From positions 1 through 64,000 of the forward strand of contig JAPTJF010000170.1 of assembly GCA_029339195.1 (NCBI GenBank): a stretch of 64,000 nucleotides of DNA, written 5' to 3'. Both the position numbers and the translations under genes were made by a program. Within the stretch, counting starts at the first letter, position 1. Each line of letters opens with the position of its first letter. Origin of the DNA: Micractinium sp. NFX-FRZ. Taxonomy: Eukaryota; Chlorophyta; Trebouxiophyceae; Chlorellales; Chlorellaceae. The notes beneath the pieces were generated by a model. It did no database searches and was not told the DNA's origin. It was given only the letters and a program-made list of their open reading frames with translations. This document shows positions 46,053 to 58,420 of the stretch, piece after piece.

Positions 46053-46548
46053 GCAAGTCAGGTGGCTGCTGTTGCCTCAGCACCTAAGCTTGGCAGGCAG
46101 GCAACCCTGCTAGCACCGTCTGCGGCACACCTGTGCAAATGAGCCATGTCCCGAGCACATTCTGTTCTAGGCACATTCCTGTTTAGCGGACCTCTTGTCA
46201 CAGCACCTTACATATAAAAAGGGCCTACATGCGGTCCCGCCTGGCACAAGTAGGAAGGAGTGCGAGGGGGTTGTGTACAGCTTAGCATCCCCGAATCCGG
46301 TAATGTGCACAGAGTACAAAGCACCAGGTGGTGTGCGGCAGGGCAGGAGGGTCAGGGGGTCACGCACATTGCGCGGCGGGGCAGGGCAGTCATGTCAGGA
46401 GGGAAGGGGCAGAAAGCAGGGAGAAGAGGAGAGTGTGCGTGCGCGTAGTGTGCCGAGGGAGATGGCTGGCAGGAACGCTCACGCTCCCAGCGGTAAGGGC
46501 GGCGTATCCAGCCATGCAGGCGGCCCCCTGGCATGCGCGGCAGCCGCT
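46053..46548. other. Convergent 3' flanks
   Basis: Holds the 3' ends of the pseudo-GTPase (plus) and histone H3 (minus). TTACA at 46208-46212 is a minus-strand TGTAA about 340 bp after the H3 stop, a candidate poly(A) signal. No histone 3' stem-loop was seen, consistent with a polyadenylated, intron-containing H3 gene. Confidence 0.45.
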
Positions 46549-47643
<1,095 letters not shown>

Positions 47644-47893
47644 TGCGTCTGCGAGAGATTTGTGTGCGGAGATGTGGCCCTGGTGAGTTAAGAACCTGGG
47701 CTGGAGGCGCAGGGCCGCTGCTTTCTGAGTTTGGGCGCCCTGCTGTCCCTGCTGCCCCTGCTGGGCGCCGCAGGAGGCGGTCGTCACTCCCTCCTGTGGA
47801 CCTGGTTGACCTGCGCATGCCTGGGTATCGTCCGGGATCACTGCTGCCCTGCCTTGTCCAACCCCTGCCATTTCGCTCTGACCGATCGGCACC
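47644..47893. promoter_or_regulatory. Divergent promoter between histone H3 and succinyl-CoA ligase
   Basis: Only 250 bp separate the two ATG codons, which face away from each other, so this segment must carry both 5' UTRs and a shared or overlapping promoter. No TATA box was identified. Confidence 0.6.
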
Positions 47894-50800
47894 ATGCTGC
47901 GCCGGGCGGCCAAGGCGGCTGGGGAGCTGGCCAACAGATCTCGGACGGCCCAACTACAGCAGCAGCGCTTCCTGAACGTCCATGAATACCAGGTGCGCCG
48001 CTCGAACTGAGTAAACCCTGCGCCTGCGACGGGTCAGGGCCCCTCGATGCATGTGTGCAGGCGCACGGTGTATCTGGGCGCGGCGGCATGTGCCCAAAGG
48101 CGCCAGGCGCTCCGGTTCAGGGCCCGCTGCCGGCGCCCCGGTCAGCAGGCGGCGGCGCCTGCCGGCAAGAAGCGGAGGGCTGCCCAATCAACACTGCTCC
48201 TGCGGCCCTGCATTGCCATTGGGTACACGCCGTGCAGGGCGCCCAGGTGATGAGCCAGTACGGCATCAACGTGCCACCTGGCATCCCGGTGTTCAAGGTG
48301 GACGACGTGCCGGCGGCGGCGGACAAGATGAAGGACGAGGCAGGAGAGGTGAGGCGGTGGTCCTGCCGCTGCTGGCCTGGCGGCGGCGCTGATGCTGCTG
48401 CTTGCTGCTCGGTTGGTGTACGCGTGTGCTGTGCGAGCACTGCCTACACCGCACCGTTAGCCCCAGTGGGAGCGCTGCCCACCGGACTGGTCAGCACCCA
48501 CGTTGACTTTTGAAGAAGCCCTGCCCCATGTATCACCCCGCCCCGAGAGCAGGTGGTGGTCAAGTCTCAGATCCTGGCAGGCGGCCGCGGGCTGGGCAAG
48601 TTCACAAACGGCCTGCAGGTGAGCGCCGCACAACAGCATGGGCAGCAGGCACAGTATCGTGAGTGGCAGCACAGCTCAGCATGCACGAGGGGGCTGCAGG
48701 AGGGAGGCCACAGAGCAGGCCACAGAGCACACCCAGGCGGGGTGTGTGACAGATGGGGCGCATGCACCTAAAACACAACACAGCCTTGGTTGTAGGTCGC
48801 TTCTGCCAGCAGGTCGCCGGTCGCATCCCACCCTGTCCGACCCTCGAGTGTCCCCACCAACCACCATGCCCTGCTCCCTTCATCCCTGTCACCGCCTGCC
48901 AGGGCGGCGTGCACATCTGCAAGGCCAGCGAGGCCAAGGAGCTGGCAGCTAAAATGCTGGGCGGCACGCTGGTCACCAAGCAGGTGCGCTGCAGCTGCCT
49001 GGCTGGCGCATGCCTGGCTGCAGCGGTGGTCGCGCGTGGGCAGCGCCAGCGGCCGCTCACTACCAACCCCAGATCGCCTGCCCTGCGCTTACCTTGTGCT
49101 GTTTCTGCGCCGCTCGTGCCCGCCCTGCTTGGACCCACGTGCTCCCTGCCGATGAGCACGTTCCCATATTGCAGCAAGACGAATCTTTCCTCACGTTGCC
49201 TTCTTTGCGCGCCTGTCTGACGACCATTATGTGCAGACCGGCCCCAAGGGAAAGCCGATGAACACGCTGTACATTGCCAAGAAGATGAAGCTGAAGCGGG
49301 AGATGTATTTTGCCATCCTGCTGGACCGCTCCACCGCGGGACCCGTCATGATTGGCTGCAGCGAGGTGCGGGACAGGGGCAGTTCAGGGGGGGACAGGGG
49401 CAGCTCAGAGCAAGAGCGAGCGGGGGGTGGGCGGGCGGTGGTGCGGGCCCGCACGGGAAAGGCTGCAGCGAGGCATGGGGAAGGGCCAAGGGGTAGATGA
49501 GGAGTAGACAAAGGCAGGCAGGTGTAGGCAGCCGGGGGGCGCAGGCAGGTGCCAGTGCTCGGGTGAGGGTGGGGGGCCATGAACAAGCTAGGTGAAGGCA
49601 AGGGTCGGGGTGAGGCGCTGCCCGCCATTAGTTGACCCTTGCTTTAACCTGCTTGTACTTGTTTCCAGGGCGGCACCAGTATTGAGGACCTGGCGGAGAA
49701 GTTCCCCGACAAAATTGTGAAGATCCCCATCGACATCCGCACAGGCATCACCGACGACCAGGCCATGCAGGTGGGTGCTTGCTTGTGTTGATGAGGAGAA
49801 GGTTGGGAGGCGCCTGCCTCACCCAGGAGGGAGGTCTTGGGAGTCGCCGACAGCCAGGCCATGCAGGTGTGTGTGTGTATGTGTGTTATGTGGAGGCGTC
49901 CCCTTTGCCCAGGGGAGGTGGACAGCGGGTGGCTTGGCTGCTGAGGCATGGAGCTCAGGGCATGGAGCTCAGGGGGGCGGTGGGGGGGGGGGGGGCGTGC
50001 CCCCAGGGCATGCCGGCGAGGGCCGGAGCTGTTCACGGGCAGGAGCAGAGGCAGCCTCGTTTGTCAATCCTGTGCCCCTCTTCCCCCCCAGTTTGCCCCT
50101 GCGCACTCCGATGACGCAGCCTGCTGCCAAGTGAACAGAGACTAAGACACACACTGCCCTGCCCTCCCACCCCACCCCCTTCTCTACCTCCTCGCACCTC
50201 TCTGCCATATCTAGTCCTATCCTTTTCCCACCACAGATGGTGGGGGGCCTCAAGGTGGCCGCAGACAAGCACCTCTTCCGTCCCTCCCACCCACCCATCC
50301 CCTTCAGCTTCTCACCGCTCCTCGCACCTCTCCACCTCCTGCACCATCCCTCTTGCACTGCAGATGGTGGACGGCGTGAAGATAACCACTGACAAGCAGG
50401 CGTTCTGCTGTCCCACCCTCCCACCCCACTGTCGCCAGCTTCTCACTCCTCGCTGCTCCCGCCCTGTCCATCCCTGTCCCACCACAGATGGTGGAGGGAC
50501 TCAAGGTGACCACCGACAAGCAGGCAGCCGCCGAGCAGATCAAGGGGCTGTACCGCCTGTTTGTGGAGAAGGACTGCACCATGGTGGAGGTGGGTGTACT
50601 GCCGGAGCGGGGGGGGGGGGGGGCTGCTGTACTGCCGGGGCTGTGGGGCAGTACCGCCTCTTGTGGCGGACTTTCACCCTGGTGGCTGGTGAGGTTGGCG
50701 GCGCTGTGGCATCTCCTTGGACACACACACCTGCTGTGGCCCCTTTTCTTCATCTGTGTTGCAGGTCAACCCCCTGGCTGAGACCGACGATGCTGTGGTG

Positions 50801-53657
50801 GCTGCCGACGCCAAGCTGGGCTTTGACGACAATGCCGCCTTCCGGCAGCAGGTGTGGGGGGTGCACACCAAGGGTGGGGCGTGCAGGTGTAGCACTCCGC
50901 CAGCAGGCGAGTGCGGTGGGGCAGTACAAGTACAAGTGTAGCATTTCCAGGGGCGTGCCTACAGGAGGGTGCAGTGCAGTGCACAGCCGTGCACTGTGCC
51001 TCTTAGGAGCAATGTGTGCAGCGATGAGGCCCAGGGCTGTGGCTGCAGGGTGGGGCAGCAGCTGCGCCACGTTGCGGCTGCTAAACAGGTGCTCAGATGG
51101 CCCGGCATGAGTGTTTTAAATGCAACACACACTCTTGATGCCTGGCCGCCCGCAGGATCTGTTTGCGATGCGCGACGAGAGCCAGGAGGACCCCCGGTAG
51201 GCGGGCGGGTGGGGCTGGCAGGGTGGGCAGGATAAGGCAGCCGGGCTGTGCTTCAAGGGAAGTAGGGAAGTGAGGGGTGCTCTGGTGAAGAGGGGTGTGG
51301 GGTGCGAAGACCAGAGCCAGGACTTGCTGGAAGCGGCCGGTGATTGCGGCAGGAGGGCGGGGAGTGGTGGCGGGGTGGACGGGCACAGCCAGGAGGGCGC
51401 ACGCTTGGTACGCTTTGTACGGGCGCAGCAGGGGAGGCGCAGGCTGGACGGACCCCCCGTCACCCACTGGGGTGCCTGTTTCGCCTTCCTGATTTGCTTA
51501 CACGCACGCTTGACTCTCCTCCGCTCTCAACTCCCCTCCCATTGCTGCAGCGAGGCGGCGGCCGGCAAGTACGCCTTGAATTGCACTCCCCCGTGGCTCC
51601 CCGTCTCCCGGCACCCTCCTTTGCTTCCTTACAAACCTCTCGCATCCACCCCCACTGCTGCAGCGAGGTGGCGGCCGGCAAGTACGACCTCAACTACATC
51701 GGCCTGGACGGCTCCATTGGCTGCATGGTCAACGGTGCGGGTCTGGCCATGGCCACTATGGACATCATCAAGCTGAGGGGAGGGGCGCCCGCCAACTTTC
51801 TGGACGTCGGCGGCAACGCCAGCGAGGACCAGGTGGGGCACGGGGGATAGATGGGCTTTCACACAGGCTGCGCTCTTACTATTCTGACGTAGGGCGGTAA
51901 TGCCAGCGAGGACCAGGTGGGGCAGGGGGAGGCAGAGGGAGGCAGAACAGGCTGTGCTGTATCTTTCCTGACGTCGGGGGGGCAGTGCCAGTGTGGACCA
52001 CATGGGGCAGGGAGAGAGAGGGGGTGCAACATGCTGTGCTGCATGCAGGCACAGCAGTGTTGTGTAGTACTGCCGGCACAGGCCACGATGGGCACACTGC
52101 TGAGCTGCTGGGGGTCCGGGAGGGGCCCTGTGCGCCTTCTTGGACCCTGGCGGCCCGGACGCCAGCGAGGAGCTGGTGAAGCCCAAGGGTGAGGAAGCCC
52201 CTGCTTACAGGGGGATTGATTTCAAGAGGGCTCACATGAGCGGGGTGCAGCGGGGCTGTTGGGTGGCATGATTACTGTGATTTATTGCCCACGCACAAGG
52301 CCATGCGCCCTTGAGCCAAGTTGTCATTGCGCCCCGCCGGCCGGCAGGCGTGCCCGGGGGGGTGGGAGCCGTTGGGTGTGCCTGAACTATATCGGGGGCG
52401 CCCCTCACTGGTGGTGGCAGGCCCAGCACACGCCCGCTTTGCATGTGCCTGTATGGCCAGTCCCTGCATCCCAGCTCTGTGCAGTAGCATCGCAAGCGCA
52501 CGGTATCAGCAGGCCGGGCCTGTTGGCCCTGCTGCTGCCGTGCTCGTGCGGCAGGCTGCTCAGAGCTGGGCAGCGGACAGGCCTCACAGGCACAAGCCAC
52601 AGCCCGTCGAGCGCTTGCTGGGCAGGTGCCTCTCCTGTTAGTGCCGGCTGCTTTGTGCTGCTACTGACCAGCCCTCCAGCCACCCCTCCGCTGCAGGCAG
52701 GCGCCGCGCTCACTTCCCCCACCTCCCAACCACGTGCCTTTTTACATCATCATCTGCACCCCTCCAACATAGCCAGCCTCTTTCTGCAGCTCCGCACCCA
52801 CTCTCCTCCCTAGGTCTGCCTGCAGGTGGTGGGTTGCCATCCCACAGGCTTGGTCGGAATCCCAGGTCAAGGCCACCCCTTCGCCATCTGTCCCACACCC
52901 TTGCACACTGTCTTTCCTTCTGCCACCCCACCCCGCAGGTGGTGGCCGCATTGCAGGTCCCGAACCCCAAACCCAAGGCTACCATGCGACGACGTTCGCC
53001 CACACACCCTCCACTCTGTCGCTCCCTCCGCGCCCCGCCCCGCAGGTGGTGGCCGCCTTCAAAATCCTGACCTCCGACCCCCAGGTCAAGGCGATCCTGG
53101 TGAACATTTTCGGGGGCATCATGCGCTGCGACGTCATCGCCTCTGGCATCGTGAACGCAGCCAAGCAGGTGGGTGCCGGGGTGGCCCGTTTGTCCTTTTG
53201 TGTACGGGTGGGGCGAGAGCTAGGAGGGCAGCTGCAGGGGCGAGCTGCTGGCCGAACGTGCAAGCTGAGCCGCTGCGGCTTGGAGCAGCTCTTCTGGCGC
53301 TGTGTGCCCTGCACCTGCGCCACCTGCCCTGCCCGTCTCTGGCCCTCGTTCCCGCTTCACCCTGCTCTTCCCTTGCCTTGCCCAACACCTTGAGGTGCTT
53401 GGGGCGGCGCCGCCACTGGCACACATGCTGACCTCATTCGCCCCTGGTTGGGATGACACCTACTCTTAACCCACCTTGCCCTCCTTGCCCCTCGTTGTGA
53501 CCCTTTCCAGGTGGGCGTCCAGGTGCCCCTGATTGTGCGGCTGGAGGGGACCAACGTGGAGCGGGGCAAGGAGATCCTGAGCAGCAGCGGCATCAACCTC
53601 ATCACTGCTGGCGACCTGGATGACGCCGCCAGCAAGGCGGTCGCCTCCATTGCCTGA
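47894..53657 (+). CDS. Succinyl-CoA ligase beta subunit, mitochondrial
   Basis: Twelve exons give 418 aa: 47894-47992, 48238-48348, 48553-48618, 48903-48983, 49237-49365, 49669-49770, 50488-50589, 50765-50851, 51156-51196, 51664-51832, 53046-53168 and 53511-53657. The enzyme joins succinate and CoA with nucleotide hydrolysis, or the reverse, in the TCA cycle, as an alpha/beta complex in the mitochondrial matrix. The first 24 residues are Arg/Ala-rich without acids apart from one Glu, a good presequence, followed by RFLNVHEYQ. The ATP-grasp domain shows [50 protein letters not shown] and VNPLAETDD. The C-terminal flavodoxin-like part shows [45 protein letters not shown] and [19 protein letters not shown]. 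The length is normal for the family. The introns are remarkable: most exon edges are repeated in them (see repeats). Confidence 0.97.
49740..49880 (+). repeat. Ghost of exon 6 donor region (succinyl-CoA ligase)
   Basis: The exon 6 end GACGACCAGGCCATGCAG/GTGGGT is echoed about 100 bp into the intron as GCCGACAGCCAGGCCATGCAG/GTGTGT (shown around 49846-49874). The last 13 bases before the donor are identical. Confidence 0.7.
50227..50530 (+). repeat. Three copies of exon 7 acceptor plus exon start
   Basis: CCACCACAG/ATGGTGGGGGGCCTC at about 50237, CACTGCAG/ATGGTGGACGGCGTG at about 50364 and CCACCACAG/ATGGTGGAGGGACTC at 50488. They translate as [22 protein letters not shown] and [11 protein letters not shown]. 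Only the third continues into the conserved protein ([14 protein letters not shown]). Units are about 125 bp and include the pyrimidine-rich tract. Confidence 0.85.
51545..51690 (+). repeat. Duplicate of exon 10 acceptor plus exon start
   Basis: GCTGCAG/CGAGGCGGCGGCCGGCAAG then TACGCCTTGAATTGC at about 51545 repeats the true GCTGCAG/CGAGGTGGCGGCCGGCAAG then TACGACCTCAACTAC at 51657. The unit is about 116 bp. The upstream copy loses its coding sense after [11 protein letters not shown]. Confidence 0.85.
51800..52200 (+). repeat. Three or four copies of exon 10 end plus donor
   Basis: True end: GACGTCGGCGGCAACGCC, AGCGAGGACCAG/GTGGGGCA. Copy 2 near 51889: GACGTAGGGCGGTAATGCC, AGCGAGGACCAG/GTGGGGCA. 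Copy 3 near 51971: GACGTCGGGGGGGCAGTGCC, AGTGTGGACCACATGGGGCA. A fourth, weaker copy near 52140 reads GGCGGCCCGGACGCCAGCG then AGGAGCTGGTGAAG. Units are about 70-80 bp. Confidence 0.8.
52820..53095 (+). repeat. Three copies of exon 11 acceptor plus exon start
   Basis: CTGCAG/GTGGTGGGTTGCCAT at about 52822, CCGCAG/GTGGTGGCCGCATTG at about 52934 and the true CCGCAG/GTGGTGGCCGCCTTC at 53046. Downstream similarity (CCCAGGTCAAGGC in copies 1 and 3) shows that more than the splice site was duplicated. Units are about 112 bp. Confidence 0.8.
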
Positions 53658-54242
53658 ATGTCACCAGAGTTCTCTACAATAAGGGGCCGAAAAAGAAGAG
53701 GGAGGGGCAGCAGGGGGCAGCAGGACGCTGGTGGCGAAGCGTCCACACGCTGTCACCTGGCGTAACTGGTTGAGGCCGGTGCACCTGGCTGTGCCTGCTA
53801 CCCTTCCCCTCCCCTCTCCGTCCCCCTCCCGCACGTATGCCCCACATGCAATGGATGCCCCTCTCGCGCCCTGCTGCCGTTGCCGTTGCTGCCGCTGCCG
53901 GTGTGCCTGCCTGCGAACCTCCTACACCCGCCCCACGCCGCACCAACCGTCACTAGCCCACTGCACTCCGCCTGCCGACTGTACCAGTACCACATGTTGT
54001 CGTCTCCCCCTTCCCCTCTGCTGCCATGCTGGCTTGAACCCTCCACACACATACACACCGTGGCGCCCTGCGGGCGTCTCCTTTGCAACTTCCAAGAAGA
54101 GAGCTTGAGTTCCATTCAACACAAGTCTCAGGGGCAGGCATGGGATGAGGTTAAAGAAGCCATTCATCTCCTGGCGGCAGTACCAAAGCAGGCAGTACTT
54201 CCCGCGGCGCAACTCTTCCACCAGCAGACAGCAGCTGCCTGT
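53658..54242. other. Convergent 3' flanks, no gene seen
   Basis: 3' UTR of succinyl-CoA ligase and downstream flank of the next minus-strand gene. Nothing coding was found. No TGTAA lies close to the stop codon at 53657. Confidence 0.4.
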
Positions 54243-56636
54243 TTACACTGTCTTGCTGCGTGGCGTGTACGTCGCGGTCGCTTTCGTGTGAAGGTGTGTG
54301 CGGGTGCAGACGCGATTGCCCGAAGGCGCAGGCGGACGCCACGTCAGCCGGGGGTCTGGAAGGCTGAGCTCTCCGTGGCCTCGGCCCGCTTTCTGACTGC
54401 GGTGCTGCACCTCCTGGGCCACCTCCTCCGCCTTGGGCTGGAAGCCGGCGTAGTTCACAGCCACCTGCAGGGGGCGTGGAAGAGGGAGGGAGGGAGGGCA
54501 CAGGGGTGTGATACGCATGTTGGTGATGCCTGGGGGGTGGCTGCGAGGCCCCCAAGGCACCTTGGGTGGGCCCGAGAGGAGGGAGGGAGGGAGGGGGAGC
54601 CACAGCATGTGGGAGGCAGGCGCAGCGGCGTCATGGTGGGGGGGCGCTTGCAGATCTAGATCCACAGGCCACTGCGCACTCGCAGGGTTGCAGGTGAAGG
54701 TGGGGCATGCAGGAGCACACCGACCACCGTGCCAGCCCCTACAGCACCTGCACCTTGCATCCAGGCTCGGCCAGCGAGCAGCTGGTTCACCTGCTCCTTC
54801 AATCAATCAATCAATCAATCCATTACATGAGTCGACGGCGAGCCAGCAGCGATTTCAGGGGACTGGGTCGGGGGGGAGTGTGTCGCTGTGTAAGTTTGTA
54901 GCAATGTGGGAGACAGATTTCAGGGAAACGGTTGGGGTCTGGGGAGGGAGGGTGGCATGCGTGGTGTTCGAGGAGTCGCAGAGACTGCCACGCCAAACGA
55001 CAGCTGGCACACCTGTGGCATGTTGCTGCCCCAACGGCCCGCCAGCTGCACCAGGCTGGCCTTGGCCGCTGCCGACGCCTCAACCTGCGACGCGCCCCGA
55101 CTGCCGGCCGCCGCGAGCTGCCGACAGCTTGAAGGGGTCGTGGGCCCGCCTAGCCAGCTGCAGAGTTTCCTCCAGCCGCTTGCGCAGCGTGCGCACCAGG
55201 TGGCGCAGGCGGGGCAGGTTGCGCAGCGCCGGCGACTGCAGCAGCTCCTTTGCCTCGCTGATCAGCTGCCTCAGCGCTGTGATGTCGTCCTCACGCTGCG
55301 GCAAGTCGTCCTTGAGGTACACGACACACGCGTTGCCCAGTGATGTGAGGGCCTGGACCACCGCCACCACCGTCGCCAGCGCCAATGCGGAGCAGGCCGA
55401 CTCCTGCGCCTCCGCTGGCAGCGTCTCGGCCATCTTGACAAGCACCCGGCGCAGCAGCACCACGCCCCAAAGGAGCAGCCAGGGCTCCGCCAGCGCGCCC
55501 CTCACGCTCGTGGTGTACACTGGCCAGCCAGCCAAGGCAGCCAGCTCGCTGAACATGTGTAAGGACAGGCACGCTGCGCCGCGCCGCAGGAACTGCCGGC
55601 TGCGCAGAGCCTGCAGTCACACAGGTGCAGGGAGGGTGGAGGGGGGCGGACTCGTCACCTTGTCGTGGCGACACGATCCTTCCGGGAGGAAAGGGTGCAG
55701 GGAAAGGGACAAGGTGCGCAGCGGAGGAGGCAACGGTGCAGCTGGCAAAGCTGTGGGCTGGCAAGGCAGCCAATGCCCTGGGGGTGTCTGCACAGCTGCT
55801 GCTGCGCAGCTCTGGCGTGCGCTGCGGTGTGATTGAATGAACGGCAGGGTGCACAGGGTGCAAGGTCGCAACTGCACTCACCGGCCACTCGGCAGCGTGC
55901 ACGCAGCCGTCGATCTCCCTGCGCTTGGCCTCCCCCTCCACCACGCGCACCACCCGAGTGTGTGTGTCCTCTGCCTCCGCCACTGCACAAAGCAGCGAAG
56001 GCAGCATGGCATCCCAGTCAGTTCCGAGGTGAAGCGAGTGCCAGGCCCCAGCCCGCGCACCGTTGCCTCCCGTTGCCTGCTCTCCTAGCAGCCAGCAGCT
56101 GCAACGCTCGCCATCATGCCAAGCGCATGCACGCCATCTGGCGACGAGCCCTGCACCCCACCTGGCATCGGCATGCCTCACCTGACAGCTGTGCAAAGTG
56201 TTTGCCGTCCAGCAGGATGTCAGCTGGCACCGTGACTCCTGCAGCACGTAACGCAAGATGAGTGCCAGGGTCAGGGTGAGTGCAAGAGTGACTGTGGCAG
56301 GCGCGCTGCACCGGCAGCAGTCGTAGGCCACCTGGCCGCTCGCCTCTGCCTCCACATAAAGGCCTGCCTCATGAGAGGGGACTCACCCTGCAGCTGTTCG
56401 CTCTCCTCCACAAATGCATCGTAAGCGTTGGCAATCCTGCCGTCAAGGGCCAGCAAAGCAGGATCCACCTGCTGCTGCGGCTCCTGCTGCTGCTGCGGCG
56501 GCGGCGGCGGCCCTGCCTCCACCGGCTGCTGCTGCTGCTGCTGCTGGGCCTGCAGCCGCAGCAGCACCTTTTTGGCCCGCAGTTGGGCACTCAGGTCATT
56601 GGACATTTCGTGCCAGGTTGGCCAGTCGCTCGACAT
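54243..56636 (-). CDS. Unrecognised protein with N-terminal Gln/Pro-rich region
   Basis: Exons 56387-56636, 56182-56238 and 55882-55982 and a long exon from 55610 keep one frame. The protein opens MSSDWPTWHEMSNDLSAQLR, then runs of Gln and Pro, then acidic helical sequence. The long exon gives a mixed hydrophobic/helical region (WLLLWGVVLLRRVL; ALATVVAVVQAL) and a charged coiled-coil-like end (LRQLISEAKELLQ; LRHLVRTLRKRLEETL). In frame, the exon meets a stop at 55080, yet coding sequence clearly resumes one base out of phase (VEASAAAKASLVQLAG) and splices to a last exon 54243-54464 (VAVNYAGFQPKAEEVAQEVQ). Either a one-base error or a very short 38-nt GC-AG intron explains this. An acceptor-like CTGCAG just before the ATG suggests a 5' UTR intron. 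I do not recognise the family. Confidence 0.6.
54799..54821 (+). repeat. (TCAA)n microsatellite
   Basis: About five and a half units of TCAA lie in the intron between the last two exons of the unrecognised minus-strand gene. Confidence 0.8.
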
Positions 56637-58420
56637 GGTTGCGTTGCCTGCAGGAGTGCAGGCACCCACCATTCAGTGGGTGACTGCTGGCCGGAGGAAC
56701 GGCGCCACGCGACAAGCGCGGCGGCGCACACGAGGCGCCACGTAGGATGCTGCCACGCAGGATGCTGCGCAGATTGAAACGCCGGTCAACACAGCGTGCA
56801 GGATGCGAGCGACAGCCCAAAGCCCACAGCAGGCAGGACACGAGGAGCGACAGCCCACAGCACGGCAGAGCCCCTGTCACCTGGGCGCGGTGTCGGAGGG
56901 GGAAGTGGCCGGGCTAAGCGCTTGTCTCGGCCCCAGCCGTAGCCCTGCCTGCCGAGGCGTGGTGCAGGGATGGGTGCAGGGTAAAGGTACGTTTCGTGTC
57001 CAAGGCAGGGTGGGTGGGAGGGCGGGACGGGTGGGTGGGTGGACGGTCGAGGCCGTCCGCAGGCACTGCGACGGTGGAAGGGCGCATGGGCGGGAGGGCG
57101 GCTGATGGAGTGCTGTGCGGGATGCCACTCACAGGAGGGCTTCCCTGGAAGCCACAACCTCTTGCTCAAGGCTTCCAGGGCAAGACAGCTAACGCAGCAA
57201 GCAAGCCCACCCTTCTATCCCTTCCTTGCTTACCTTCAACCACGTCCCACAGGGAGCCACGTCCCCAGATGCGCGGCTGGCGATGGTCCAGAGCAGCTCG
57301 GTGGCAGGGGACGCGCCTGGACGGCACTGCAGGGGAGGCAAGCAGGCAGCCGTCAGGTGGTCTGGGCGTCAGTGGTCTGGGCGGCAGAGGAGCATCCGCC
57401 AACAGCGAGAGAGCTCCCTGCATCCATCCCCGTGTCCACTGGACACCCTCCTGGCCCTCAGGACTGAGCTAGCAATGCAGTGCCCAACTGCAGTGGACAC
57501 GGGGATTGGACGCAGGGAGCGCAGCCTCACCTGCGGCCACTACCCCGCTGTCCCGATAGATTGTGTTTCAACACACGCTGTGGTATGGCAGGCAGCGCTG
57601 GCGCGGCACTGCCGTTGCGCGATGGCGGTGGCCGCGGCGAGGGCTGCTGGGCAATTTGATGTCAAATGACGCTGAAGCAGCAAGTACTTAACCGGCAATC
57701 CTAAGGCCGAAGGAGGGATGGCAGGGCAGGTGCTGCGCCCAGCGGGGCAGGTGCCCTTTCCTCCATCTCCTCGAGCCCTACAGCATGTCTTTCGTCTGCC
57801 ACAGCAGGGGAGCACATTAGTAGCGCACACTGCGGCGCCCACAGGCTTGTCTCGCCGTGTCGGAACATGCCGCAGGCTCCCTTGAACTCTGCGACATTCA
57901 ACCAGTCTCCGGAAGAGCAGCTCAGACCCCGGAAGAGCAGCTGGTGAGCTGCACGGCGGTGGCGGGCTCTACACACCCGCTGACCGCTCCTGCGTCGCTC
58001 TGCTCGCCGCTAAGACACGCCGCCATGCCGCCGTCCCCAGCTTCGCGGGCAGCGCAGGCTTGCTCCCGCATGGTTCAGCAGCCCAGCAAGGCGCGGGCGG
58101 TCTGTCTGCCGCCTCCCTGGTGTCCTGTGCATGAACCTGCTGCCCCTGATCACAGCTGCCTGCTTGGCGCTGCCTGTGACTGCCCGCGCGCCCCCTCCCT
58201 CATCCCCCCCGCGCCTTTGCTCAGACTTTCAAGCGGTTCTTGCTAGCCCAAGTGGATGCAGCGCAATTGAATTTGAGTGCATACAAACAGTCAAATCAAG
58301 TTGCTATGCACTTTTTAGTAGACGCCTGTATTGCCCTCGCCGGCTGCCTTGGCGGCCCCGCCCCCAGCTGATTGCACATGCAGCATGGTTGGCTGCTCCC
58401 AGCGTGCACCAGCCTGAGGC
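56637..58420. other. Intergenic, possible unplaced exons
   Basis: Mostly non-coding. Minus-strand 57330-57225 (ELLWTIASRASGDVAPCGTW) is flanked by an acceptor-like CTGCAG and a good donor (AAG/GTAAGC), so it may be a 5' exon of the gene at 54243-56636 or of an unplaced gene. I could not join it to anything. Confidence 0.35.
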
